A stretch of 64,000 nucleotides of DNA. Origin: Spirosoma aureum. Its GTDB lineage: Bacteria > Bacteroidota > Bacteroidia > Cytophagales > Spirosomataceae. Below are positions 1-13,311 of the stretch, one piece after another. The notes below the pieces were generated by a model. The model saw only the letters and a program-made list of their open reading frames with translations. It was not told the DNA's origin and ran no database searches. The stretch spans positions 62,001-126,000 of the forward strand of contig NZ_CP050063.1 of NCBI RefSeq assembly GCF_011604685.1. Direction: 5' to 3'. Both the position numbers and the translations under genes were made by a program. The number at the start of each line of letters is the position of its first letter. Position 1 is the stretch's first letter.

Positions 1-2496
1 ATTTTTTTTCAAGGTTGCTTCCGGCCCAAGATAGCTGTGCTCCAGACCACCAAAATCAAGTACCAGCTTTTGCAGAACGACACCGGGACTGACCATCCAG
101 AATTTCACCGTGTGCTTTCCGGATTGAATGATTTTATGGGTACTTGATTTAATAATAATGTTCTCCGCCACCCATTTATTCCAGATGCCTTTGTCGCTGG
201 TTTTATCCTCTTTGTTGAGGCTGATGATCTGCGGTTGTTCATCATCCACCGAAATGGCATATTGCAGACCGTTTTCATCCCTGAACAGGTTTAACGTGGG
301 CGAGAAGTAGGCATTGATCGTAAACTCTCCCTGGTTATCCGTAACAACATCGTACTGTAAGTGGGGCGAATTACCGCCTGGTTTCTGTTCGCTGGCCGTC
401 ACCGGGAAAGGTGTCATGGCCGAACCGGTTCGGCCATGATCTGGCAGGACTTTCCAGTTGATATTGGTTGTATTGACCGCTTTGGAATACTGATCAGCCT
501 CAATAGAAATTCCCTGCCTGGTCGTCTGAACGGGACCAGCGTTGCCCGCAACTGTTGAATCGGACGAGATATACTGTACTGCTGGCATTTTTTGCTGGTT
601 TGGCTGTTGCCAGTACGTATAGCCGATATGAGTCTGACTCATCAGGTGATTCCACTTACCATTGTTGAGTTGATGGTATTGCCGCGTGATCAGCGAATCG
701 TTGGTGTACAGTTCTTTTACCTTATCAGCATACAGGTTGGTTTCTTTCCGTTTGTTACTATACGCCTGCTTGTTCAGGGCTACATAATAATACATTGCAT
801 TCAGGTTAGCGCAGGCTTTGATCGGATGCAGTACCAACTGAAAATAGGCGTCTTTATAGGCAGTCGGTAATCCGTCGTTTATTTCCTCCGCTTTTTTCAG
901 AAGAGCCCTATACGCATCAACTACTGCTTTCCATTCGCCTGTGGGCAGGCTGTAAGTGTTGGCATCGAGCAGTTCCGGTTTTCGGCGTGAATTGTATTTT
1001 CCGTATTTCGCCAGCAGAAATGCAATGTCTCTGGCGTGCTGCTTTCCGAACTGGTCAGCCGCCCAGTTTTCTGTATAGGTCGCCAACGCGTCAGCGTCGA
1101 TTTCCTCAGGATTCCAGGCATAATCCAGAAAGAAGGAGATTGGAAACTCCATGGGCTTAATATCGCCCACATTCACAATCCAGATATCCCGTACTTTATA
1201 TTCCCAGGCTAAGTGCATTTGCTCCCAGATTCGGGGCAGCGGATTGGTATTCAGCCATTTGTAGTTGCGTGGACCACCAACGTAATCGAAGTGATAATAA
1301 ATGCCATACCCGCCTTTTCGGGGCTTTTCATCCAGTCGGGGTAGTTTTCGAAGATTACCCCAGTTGTCATCGGAAAGCAGCAGCGTCACATCGTCCGGAA
1401 CACGCATACCTTTGTCATAATAATCCTGAACCTCTTTATACAATGCCCATAACTGTGGTGTTTCGGCCGCTGGTTTGCCCGTTACGTCACGAATAATTTT
1501 CCGTTGATCAGCAACAATACGTTCCAGCAGCGCCGTGGCCGTTTCCCGCGACATGGGTGCGTCGCCATCCCCCCGCATGCCAATACTTACAATCTTTTCG
1601 TTGGTAGCTCTTTTGATACCGTCGCGCCAGAACTGTTTTAGCTTTTCCTGATTGGTTTCATAATTCCATTGGCCACCGCCGACTCTCCGCCATTCGTCGT
1701 GCGCCCGCATCAGGGGTTCGTGGTGCGAGGTGCCAATGACCACCCCGTATTTGTCGGCCGCTTTTATGTTCAGTGAGTCATCCGCATAAAAAGCATTGCC
1801 CCACATAGCTGGCCAGATGTAGTTGCCTTTCAGACGAAGAATCAGTTCAAAAAACTTCTCGTAGAATTTGTGGTTGAACCCGCCAAATTTTTCTTTGGTC
1901 CAGCCGGAAAGTGCCGGGGCTTCATCGTTAATGAATAAGCCGCGATATTTTACCTTAGGCGCATCGGTCAGACTAACATCGCTCTTGATGTAAATCTCCT
2001 TTCGCTGTTGAACGGGTACGTCTGCCCACCAGTACCAGGGCGAAACGCCGAATTGTTTTGAGAGTTCGAATACGCCATATGCCGCTCCCCGTCGATCAGA
2101 ACCGGCCACGATCAGGGCATCGGCTATACCCTGCGTAGGCTTGTGGATGATTTGCGTTAGCGAAGCTTCCCATTTCCCCTGGATGGCATCGGTACTGATT
2201 TTTTTCTGCGAAACCAGTCGTTTCAGAAAAGACGACTGCTGAATCGTGCCGATAGCAATCACATTTTTGCGGACCTGATCAATTGCGGTAACGATGGGTA
2301 TCTTTTCCCCGGTAACTCGTTCGATGTCCTCCTGCAACGCTGTTGCCGACGTCTTTACAAGTTCTGGTTCACTGTTATCGACATAGATCACCGCGTCAGT
2401 AACAGCAAACGATGACTTGTCAGTAAGGATACTTTGCGACCGGCCAGCTATTGAAAAACAGAGGATTACAAAGCCAGTAATCAGGTTTCGTTTCAT
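1..2496 (-). CDS. GH115 xylan alpha-1,2-glucuronidase (3' end just outside window)
   Basis: I translated this frame by hand from the ATG at 2496. It stays open for 832 codons to the window edge and starts with a hydrophobic signal peptide (MKRNLITGFVILCFSIAGRS). The body matches glycosyl hydrolase family 115: an N-terminal domain with IVAGSDRRGAAYGVFELS, then SPWYWWADVP, KYRGLFINDEAP, GNYIWPAMWGNAF and GTSHHEPLMRAHDEW. The C-terminal domain ends near SYLGPEATL, which is typical of the family terminus, so only a few codons are probably missing. GH115 enzymes remove (4-O-methyl)-glucuronic acid from xylan and act in the periplasm or at the cell surface. It is the distal gene of the xylan locus, 157 bases after the GH10 gene. 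Family assignment is by motif memory, not by search. Confidence 0.88.
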   Translation of the reverse strand, partial: MKRNLITGFVILCFSIAGRSQSILTDKSSFAVTDAVIYVDNSEPELVKTSATALQEDIERVTGEKIPIVTAIDQVRKNVIAIGTIQQSSFLKRLVSQKKISTDAIQGKWEASLTQIIHKPTQGIADALIVAGSDRRGAAYGVFELSKQFGVSPWYWWADVPVQQRKEIYIKSDVSLTDAPKVKYRGLFINDEAPALSGWTKEKFGGFNHKFYEKFFELILRLKGNYIWPAMWGNAFYADDSLNIKAADKYGVVIGTSHHEPLMRAHDEWRRVGGGQWNYETNQEKLKQFWRDGIKRATNEKIVSIGMRGDGDAPMSRETATALLERIVADQRKIIRDVTGKPAAETPQLWALYKEVQDYYDKGMRVPDDVTLLLSDDNWGNLRKLPRLDEKPRKGGYGIYYHFDYVGGPRNYKWLNTNPLPRIWEQMHLAWEYKVRDIWIVNVGDIKPMEFPISFFLDYAWNPEEIDADALATYTENWAADQFGKQHARDIAFLLAKYGKYNSRRKPELLDANTYSLPTGEWKAVVDAYRALLKKAEEINDGLPTAYKDAYFQLVLHPIKACANLNAMYYYVALNKQAYSNKRKETNLYADKVKELYTNDSLITRQYHQLNNGKWNHLMSQTHIGYTYWQQPNQQKMPAVQYISSDSTVAGNAGPVQTTRQGISIEADQYSKAVNTTNINWKVLPDHGRTGSAMTPFPVTASEQKPGGNSPHLQYDVVTDNQGEFTINAYFSPTLNLFRDENGLQYAISVDDEQPQIISLNKEDKTSDKGIWNKWVAENIIIKSSTHKIIQSGKHTVKFWMVSPGVVLQKLVLDFGGLEHSYLGPEATLKKN

Positions 2497-2543
2497 TTTG
2501 CCGTCATGTTAGGTAACTGCATTCTGTTTTCTGTTGGCGTAAC

Positions 2544-2620
2544 AGATTGTCTGCAAGAGAGAAAATCCCGGATGCAGACAGTCTCTATTACTTGTCGGTT
2601 ACACGAACCGACTCATTCAT
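2544..2620 (-). promoter_or_regulatory. paired hairpins between GH10 and GH115 genes
   Basis: A 12-base inverted repeat with one mismatch (arms 2544-2555 and 2573-2584) is followed within a few bases by a second stem, ACTTGTC pairing with GACAAGT, which encloses CGGTT/AACCG. There is no clear U-tract on the transcribed strand. The pair could attenuate or stabilise the mRNA between the two enzyme genes. The function is inferred. Confidence 0.35.
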
Positions 2621-2653
2621 TGACAAGTGAGGGGGCTTGTTCACGGTCGAAGC

Positions 2654-3742
2654 TTAGAACTTCACTACGCTCTCATAGGCTTTTTTGGGCTGTCCGTTCT
2701 GATCGAATAGCAACGGATAATCTTTGCGGCCCGGAACCGGAAAATTGTCCAGCCAGGAATATTTGTCGGTCAGATTCCAGAACGTAACGCCCGTGATCTT
2801 GTCGCGGTGCTTGCGAAACACCTCGAACAGCATTTTGTAATGGTCTGCCTGTTTGTCGTTCATTTCGGGCGTAAACTCGCTTTTGTCGGTATCGCGACGG
2901 GCCCGACGCTCGTGCTCTTTCGGGTAAACAGATACGTCAACTTCCGTGAACTGCACCTTTAGGCCCAGGCTGGCAAACTTATTAATTGACTCGTCAAGCT
3001 CCTGTTTAGTAGGCTCGTAGATAGACCAGTGAGCCTGTAAACCCACTCCGTTGATGGGAACTCCTTTTTCTTTAAGCTTCTTTAGTAATTGGTAGATACG
3101 TTGCCGCTTCGATGCGTTTTCGGTATTGTAATCGTTGTAAAACAATTGCGCGGAGGGGTCGGCTTCATGGGCATACTGAAACGCCTTCTCAATATATTCC
3201 TCCCCAATGATTTCGTAAAACTTCGTCCTACGATATATGCCGGTACCCGTATCAGGAACAGCTTCGTTCACGACGTCCCAGGCATAGATTTTTCCTTTAT
3301 ATCGACCCATTACGTCGGTAATGTGCCGCTTCAGGCGAGCCAGCAGTACTTCCCGGCTCACGGCTTTACCTGTTGAATCGGTAAAAAACCAGCGGGGTGT
3401 CTGGTTGTGCCAGCAAAGCGTGTGGCCTCGCAGTTTGATCTTGTACAGCTGGGCAAAGTCGGCGATGGCGTCGGCATCATTCCAGTAGTAACGGTTCTCC
3501 TCCGGATGGATGGGTCCCATTTTCATCGCATTTTCGGGCGTCATGCTATTAAACTGAGCTTTAATCAGCTCGGCATCCGGACCGGGTTGCACCATACGCG
3601 GGTTGACAGCCACCCCGATGGGAAAATAGTTTTTATAGGCTTCTTTTAACGTGGGCTGAGCCGTCTGGTAACCTGGCTCCATCGTTGCTCCCGTAGCGAT
3701 CAGACCACCCAGCAATACCGTTAATCCTGTTAATTTTTTCAT
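2654..3742 (-). CDS. GH10 endo-1,4-beta-xylanase
   Basis: This 362-residue protein has an N-terminal export signal (residues 1 to about 20) followed by a single GH10 barrel. Visible family motifs are NSMTPENAMKMG (66-76), LRGHTLCWHNQTP (104-116), WDVVNEAV with acid/base Glu160, and VQFTEVDVS with nucleophile Glu267. The late WNLTDKYSWL segment is the usual GH10 aglycone-side motif. It cleaves internal beta-1,4 bonds of the xylan backbone. There is no carbohydrate-binding module, and the length fits a single-domain periplasmic xylanase. It lies 25 bases downstream of the tandem esterase gene in the same minus-strand operon, so backbone cutting and ester removal are probably co-expressed. Confidence 0.95.
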   Translation of the reverse strand: MKKLTGLTVLLGGLIATGATMEPGYQTAQPTLKEAYKNYFPIGVAVNPRMVQPGPDAELIKAQFNSMTPENAMKMGPIHPEENRYYWNDADAIADFAQLYKIKLRGHTLCWHNQTPRWFFTDSTGKAVSREVLLARLKRHITDVMGRYKGKIYAWDVVNEAVPDTGTGIYRRTKFYEIIGEEYIEKAFQYAHEADPSAQLFYNDYNTENASKRQRIYQLLKKLKEKGVPINGVGLQAHWSIYEPTKQELDESINKFASLGLKVQFTEVDVSVYPKEHERRARRDTDKSEFTPEMNDKQADHYKMLFEVFRKHRDKITGVTFWNLTDKYSWLDNFPVPGRKDYPLLFDQNGQPKKAYESVVKF

Positions 3743-3767
3743 GATTCGTTAGGGTAAAGGGCTTCTA

Positions 3768-5711
<1,944 letters not shown>

Positions 5712-5780
5712 TTAGGCAAGTAGTTAGGCTAAAAATCAATCAATACACTACTAATCAACAGGTTATCATTGCTATTTTCA

Positions 5781-8032
<2,252 letters not shown>

Positions 8033-9191
8033 TTATTGGAAAAGTAGCGGAGCGGTTTCGGCAAGGTATTTTTTGACATTCATCCAGGTATGCCCCCCGT
8101 CGGTAATCAGGCTTTTGAAGGTCACGTTTTTCGCTTTCAGGTAGTCCATAAATTCGACGGTTCCCTTGTAGAGGAAGTCGTCACTACCCACACTCACCCA
8201 CAGCAATTTCAACTGTTTATTAGTGGCTTCGGGCTTACCACCAATCTGACTGAAGCTCTTGTCCATTTCGGTAGGTGACAGATACGAACTGTAACTGCAT
8301 ACCCAGGCAAACTTGTCCATATTGCCAAAAGCGGCCCGTAAGGTTTGTCCGCCCCCCGCGAAAATCCACCGATGGCGCGGCTTTCCCGATTTGCAATAGC
8401 CCGGTAGTTCTTTTCAGTATAGGGTATCACGTTAGTCAGCAAATCGATCTCGAAGGCCCTGGCCCTGCTTATAGCATCGGTTCCATCGCGTACCGTCGGG
8501 TCAGCGGGTTTGGCCCCCCTTTTTGTTCGGCTACCCGGGCTGCGATATTTCCGTAAGGCATCACAATGATCATTGGCTTTGCTTTTCCTGCGGCAATCAG
8601 ATTGTCGAGAATCAGGTTGGTATGACCCACTTTAAAGAAGGTTTCTTCGGTATCGGTTGTACCACTGATGAGGTAAAAAACCGGGTATTTCTTCGCCGGA
8701 TTTTTATCGTATCCGGGTGGCGTATAGACAACCAGCGAGCCCGTAGTGCCTTCAGCAGACGGGTAATATTCGTAATTGATACTTCCATGCGGCACATCCT
8801 GCATGGTGTGAACCAACGGCGTATCGCCGGGAATATCCACTAAACTGGCTTTAAACCGCTCATTGGGAAAAAATGCTACATTGGCCGGGTCCATGACCGT
8901 AACGCCATCGACCTGAAAGCTGTACGGATAAATATCGGGCTTAACTGGTCCTACGGTTACGCTCCAGATACCTTGCCCATCTTTCGTCATGGGTACAGGC
9001 GTTTTCTCGAATTGCGCACTCAGCTTTACTTCTTTAGCCGACGGAGCCAGGTAACGAAACGTAACGGTTTTATCGGCGTTTACCTGGGGCGATACTACCA
9101 ATGGCCCTCTCGGTGGCTGCGCGGTTGCCATACCGAAAAGGCACAGCACTGACCAAACAGCTAACATACAGACAGTTACAGATTGATTCAT
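8033..9191 (-). pseudogene. CE1-type esterase interrupted by two apparent 1-base deletions
   Basis: Three overlapping frames together encode one esterase closely resembling the 6941-8017 gene. The N-terminal part (9191 to about 8515) has a signal peptide, a CBM48-like domain and the start of the hydrolase fold. Reading then shifts at a six-C run (8514-8519) and again at a second six-C run (8352-8357). The middle frame gives GTDAISRARAFEIDLL and IGGFS, and the last frame gives FGNMDKFAWVCSYSS through GGHTW and the end. Adding one base to each run restores about 386 continuous residues with the nucleophile in GFSRGGGQ. As written the gene cannot make an active enzyme, since the catalytic Ser and His lie after the first shift. 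Both lesions sit in homopolymers, so sequencing error is a real alternative to decay. Confidence 0.85.
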
Positions 9192-9201
9192 GATTTAGGG
9201 A

Positions 9202-10773
9202 TTAGTTGTCAGAGAGTTTATCATGTATGCGGAAATAATCGAAGTCGGCAAACCCGCCCACAGTCTGGGTCGCGTAGTTGAACAACCCAAAGCGATACCC
9301 CATAAAATGTGGGATGGTATAAGGCATTTTCAACGGTTCGCCAATGCCTGTCCATGTTTTACCATCCAGACTGTAAAAGAAAGTTGCCGTGTCTTTACGG
9401 TCGTTGAAATTGCAGACTGCTTTCAGGTAGACTATTTTTTGGCTAAGCGGAATGCGTTGAACCTCAACAGGTTTTCCTGAACTGGCACTCACCATGACAA
9501 TCGATTGCGTACCGTTGTCAATTTTCACGCCTACAAACCCGTAGTTCTTTTGCAGGAGACTCAAACCGGCCAGATCACCCTCTTTCATGTTCGATACATC
9601 AAGCCTTGTAGCTCCTGAGCATTCCGGGCCAATGGTACGTTGCGTTAACGTATTTCGAGCCAGAACAAATGATGTATCAATACGGCCCGTTTTCAGGCGC
9701 AAATGGCCTTTTCGGTCGTTAACCGACCAGAGTGTATGGTCAGGATTATGATTCCACTGCCATACCAGTGGCAATGCAGGTTCACCTTTTTTGCGGGTAA
9801 ATTCGTCGGAAGCAACAAGGCCCGGAAGTAAACTTTTGTTAGCAGGCAGAGGCAGTGTTTCCGGAACTTTGCCATTAACACCTAATACCGGCCAGCCATT
9901 TTCCCAGCTGACGGGAACTATATAAGGGATGCGTCCTACGCCACCAAAGTCACGGAAAAGATAGGCATACCAGCTTCCGTCGGGCGTATCGATCAGCCCG
10001 CCCTGGGCTACACCTAAATCCTGCAACGCGATCCGGCCTTCGTAAGGACCCGTAATTTTATCGGCCCGGTGAATAACTACTGTTCGCATGCCCCCTTTAG
10101 GCCAGGTGATATTGAACAGATAGTATTTGCCATTCACCTTAAAGAGCTGTGACCCTTCGGCGGGCAGGCCGCCTGTAGTACCCGAGGGCGTACTGGCATT
10201 TTCAATGATGACCTGCTCGGTAGTGCCGGGTTTTACATCGGAGGCATCGGGCGTTAGTTCAACCAGTTTGAGTTTACCCGCTCCATAAATCATATATACC
10301 CGATCTTCATCAAAAAACAAGCTATGATCGTGATAAGCCGGTTTAAACGAATGCGCTGTCCAGGGGCCTTTTTCGATGTCTTTCGTGGTGTAGATATAGG
10401 TTTTGCCGGTTGTCTGGGCAAACGTGGTTACGTAGTATGTACCGTTGTGATAGCGTAAACTACTGGCCCATGAACCTCTTCCGTAGGCGCTTTTACCGTT
10501 GTTGAGCTGTAAGGCATCGACAGTAGCCAGTGTGTCGTAGGCATAACCAACCAGTTGCCAATTCACCAGGTCTTTCGATTTCATGATGGGCAGGCCCGGA
10601 CTCAAGTGCATGGTTGTACTGCTCATGTAATACGTATTACCTACCCGGATCATGGCCATATCGGGTACATCAGCGAAAATGACCGGGTTATGAGCAGGCT
10701 GGGCGACTGATGAGAATGGCATCAGAAAAAGTCCTATTGCCAGTCGACAAAATCGAAAGAAAAGGGTTTTCAT
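9202..10773 (-). CDS. GH43 family glycosidase (beta-xylosidase/arabinofuranosidase type)
   Basis: I place the start at the ATG at 10773 because it begins directly with a signal peptide (MKTLFFRFCRLAIGLFLMPF). An in-frame ATG at 10803 adds only ten residues. The five-bladed propeller follows. Counting from 10803, the base is probably Asp48 (ADVPDMAM), the pKa modulator Asp158 (YHDHSLFFDE) and the acid Glu215 (PAEGSQLF). A C-terminal beta-sandwich (about 350-533) resembles the XynB-like concanavalin domain common in GH43 subfamilies 10-12. It likely releases xylose or arabinose from side chains or oligosaccharides. The gene leads the run of esterases, with a 10-base gap to the next. Confidence 0.85.
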   Translation of the reverse strand: MKTLFFRFCRLAIGLFLMPFSSVAQPAHNPVIFADVPDMAMIRVGNTYYMSSTTMHLSPGLPIMKSKDLVNWQLVGYAYDTLATVDALQLNNGKSAYGRGSWASSLRYHNGTYYVTTFAQTTGKTYIYTTKDIEKGPWTAHSFKPAYHDHSLFFDEDRVYMIYGAGKLKLVELTPDASDVKPGTTEQVIIENASTPSGTTGGLPAEGSQLFKVNGKYYLFNITWPKGGMRTVVIHRADKITGPYEGRIALQDLGVAQGGLIDTPDGSWYAYLFRDFGGVGRIPYIVPVSWENGWPVLGVNGKVPETLPLPANKSLLPGLVASDEFTRKKGEPALPLVWQWNHNPDHTLWSVNDRKGHLRLKTGRIDTSFVLARNTLTQRTIGPECSGATRLDVSNMKEGDLAGLSLLQKNYGFVGVKIDNGTQSIVMVSASSGKPVEVQRIPLSQKIVYLKAVCNFNDRKDTATFFYSLDGKTWTGIGEPLKMPYTIPHFMGYRFGLFNYATQTVGGFADFDYFRIHDKLSDN

Positions 10774-10974
10774 CTGGGGTAGAATCATGTGCCTGTGTCT
10801 CATTTTACCAACACCACAATCTATTCAATGTCAAGCGACCAACTAGTCTTAAAAAATTCCATCGGGACCTTGTACAGACAGGAAATACCAATACAACATC
10901 CGTTCTGCTTGTGTCTACTGAACACAATTCCACTCAGTCCTTTTTCATTTACATTTAAAAGGGATCATTTTTTA

Positions 10975-13257
10975 TTACTTCACAAGCCTGATTTGATAAA
11001 AGCGCGGTGTCTGCTTTCCTTCTTTTGCAATAATCTTTAAATTAATTAGCTGGCTATCATCTACTTTTAACACAATTTCTTTATTCTCCATCGAAATGAC
11101 CTCAGCGGGTTTATCATTGACCAGAATGATCAGATTATCTGCCTTGACAGTATCTAACGTGGAGATTTCCAGAGCTTTTGCCGACTGGTTTTTGTTCTGC
11201 AACTGATACGAAATAGAGGACCGCGTATTCCGCCAGAAATAGCCGTCTTCATCGTAGCCGGACTCGCTTTTTTCGCCTTTATACAGGTGATCGACCTCGG
11301 GTTGTTGCTCGCCACAAGAAACCTTATCAACCGTTTTCGCATCGATGGCTAATGCCTCGGCTTCCTGTTGTTTCAGCTTCGCTTTCAGGTCATCGAAGGC
11401 CGTCTGCGTAAACGTCTGAAAATACATCTGATAGCGGGCTTCATGGATCTCGTAAAAGGGTTGCAGCGTCAGCGAATCCATCCTGAATTTCAGCTGGCTA
11501 AGTGGCTTTAGATTCGACGTGTATGTAGCGGGGCTGCCAATCAGCGCATAGGCATCATTAATTGGATATAATTTGCCCTTTGTTTCGTGGCCCATGCGGC
11601 TATCATCAGCAAAAAGCCCGTCTAGATCGTTTGTTGATGTTTTGGCCGCCAGCACAATAGGGCCATGCACAAAAGCGGCCCAATTAGAACCATCGGGCAA
11701 ATATTCCAGATTCGTCGACGTCGTGAAGCGTACTGTAAGCTTATCGCCCTTCTGCCATTTTCTGTTGATAGCGATATAATGTGCTGATTTACCATCAACT
11801 TTTTGGGTCTTCCCATTGACCAGAATAGCAAGATTTTCGGCCCATTTCGGATAGCGGATATTCACCGAAAAAACCTGGGGTTTAGTCAATTTTATTTCCA
11901 GTTCGGCTTCGTTTTTATAAGGAAATTCAGTCTTCTGAATGAGTTGAATCTGCCTGTCCTTCCAGTTTAGCGTCGACGGAATAAACAGATTGATAAAAAG
12001 ATCGTTTGCGGAATGGCTATAGATCAACTCGCCATACTTGGAGTGATTTTCCAGGCCCGAACCTACGCAACACCACATGCTGGTTTCGGGCTGTGAATAC
12101 ACCCGATAGTGATTAGGTCGAATGGGCGTGAAATAAACAAATCCACCTTTTTCGGGGTGCTGAGTCGACAGAATATGGTTGTAGAGCGTCCGTTCGTAAA
12201 AATCCAGGTAGCCCGGATCGGCCTTATCCAGAAACAACGCTTTGCTCAATCGCAGCATATTAAACGAATTGCAGGTTTCGGGGCCCTGGTTCGACTTGAC
12301 CATACGGCTGAAATCGGTTGTCGGGTTGAAATGCTCTCGTACACTGTTGCCACCGAATGCTACACTACGGTTCTGCGAAACGGTCTGCCAGAAAAACTGA
12401 GCGGCATCCGACCAGTCTGCCTTACCCGAAAGGGTAGCAATTTTCTCAAAGCCAATCACTTTCGGTATCTGCGTATTGGCATGAAGACCCGTCAGTTTAT
12501 CTTGTTTTTCGAGCAACGGATTTAGCAGTGAGCGATGCGACAGTTTCTGCGCGGTTTCAAGGTACTTTTTGTCGTTAGTCAGGCTATATAAATCGGCAAA
12601 TGTTTCGTTGATACCACCATGCTCCGTGCGAAGTACCTGCTGGACCTGATCATCGGAAAGGGGTTTGATGAGGTCGATAAACCAATCGCCCAATCTGATC
12701 AATACCTGTTTTGCCTGTTGGTTACCGGCATATTCGTACGCATCACGTAAGCCCGCGAAAAGCTTATGAATATTGTAAAGAGGCACCCACGTATTGTTTA
12801 GTCCGAAGCTGCTTCCATCAATATCTCCTTTATGAATTCGTTCCCAAAACAGTTTTCCCTGAGGAATTCCGCCCACATACCCGTTCCCGTTTTTGGCCTG
12901 GCAACGGGCCAGTTCGGAAATCATATAATCCAGCCGTTTTTTGAGTTCTGCGTGATCCGTCGCGGCATACATCATGGCCAATGCCGACAGATAATGACCG
13001 CCGATATGCCCATCTAACCCTGAGCTTTCCCAATTGCCATACCGATTGGCTTTAAGGGGTAGACCCGCATCGATCAGATAGGGCGCCAGGAGTTTATCAG
13101 GGTTCAAGGCCAGGATATAGTTGAGATCAACGTCCTGTGCATTCTTAAACGGCCCACTCGTTAGCTTCACTTCCTGTAGGGAAAATGACCGCATCTGCGC
13201 CAACCCTGAAAAGCTGACCAGGAGAAGGATTAGGATAGGTAGTACGTTCGTTTTCAA
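10975..13257 (-). CDS. GH127/GH146-type beta-L-arabinofuranosidase (DUF1680)
   Basis: The 760-residue secreted protein (signal peptide about 1-20) has the DUF1680 alpha/alpha-barrel with NRYGNWESSGLDGHIGGHYL (71-90) and WVPLYNIHKLFAGL (157-170). The zinc/cysteine catalytic set of GH127 and GH146 is visible: Glu327 and Cys329 in GPETCN, and the pair Cys396-Cys397 in SMWCCVGSG. In characterised relatives a zinc-held cysteine is the nucleophile and the enzyme removes beta-L-arabinofuranose. The C-terminal part adds beta-sandwich domains (about 520-760). It lies between two GH43 genes in the locus. Family 127 versus 146 cannot be settled without alignment. Confidence 0.9.
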   Translation of the reverse strand: MKTNVLPILILLLVSFSGLAQMRSFSLQEVKLTSGPFKNAQDVDLNYILALNPDKLLAPYLIDAGLPLKANRYGNWESSGLDGHIGGHYLSALAMMYAATDHAELKKRLDYMISELARCQAKNGNGYVGGIPQGKLFWERIHKGDIDGSSFGLNNTWVPLYNIHKLFAGLRDAYEYAGNQQAKQVLIRLGDWFIDLIKPLSDDQVQQVLRTEHGGINETFADLYSLTNDKKYLETAQKLSHRSLLNPLLEKQDKLTGLHANTQIPKVIGFEKIATLSGKADWSDAAQFFWQTVSQNRSVAFGGNSVREHFNPTTDFSRMVKSNQGPETCNSFNMLRLSKALFLDKADPGYLDFYERTLYNHILSTQHPEKGGFVYFTPIRPNHYRVYSQPETSMWCCVGSGLENHSKYGELIYSHSANDLFINLFIPSTLNWKDRQIQLIQKTEFPYKNEAELEIKLTKPQVFSVNIRYPKWAENLAILVNGKTQKVDGKSAHYIAINRKWQKGDKLTVRFTTSTNLEYLPDGSNWAAFVHGPIVLAAKTSTNDLDGLFADDSRMGHETKGKLYPINDAYALIGSPATYTSNLKPLSQLKFRMDSLTLQPFYEIHEARYQMYFQTFTQTAFDDLKAKLKQQEAEALAIDAKTVDKVSCGEQQPEVDHLYKGEKSESGYDEDGYFWRNTRSSISYQLQNKNQSAKALEISTLDTVKADNLIILVNDKPAEVISMENKEIVLKVDDSQLINLKIIAKEGKQTPRFYQIRLVK

Positions 13258-13311
13258 CGGAAAAGCTTCGTTTTCTAATAACTGATGTGCGCTGGATTCC
13301 GGGAAGGAAAT

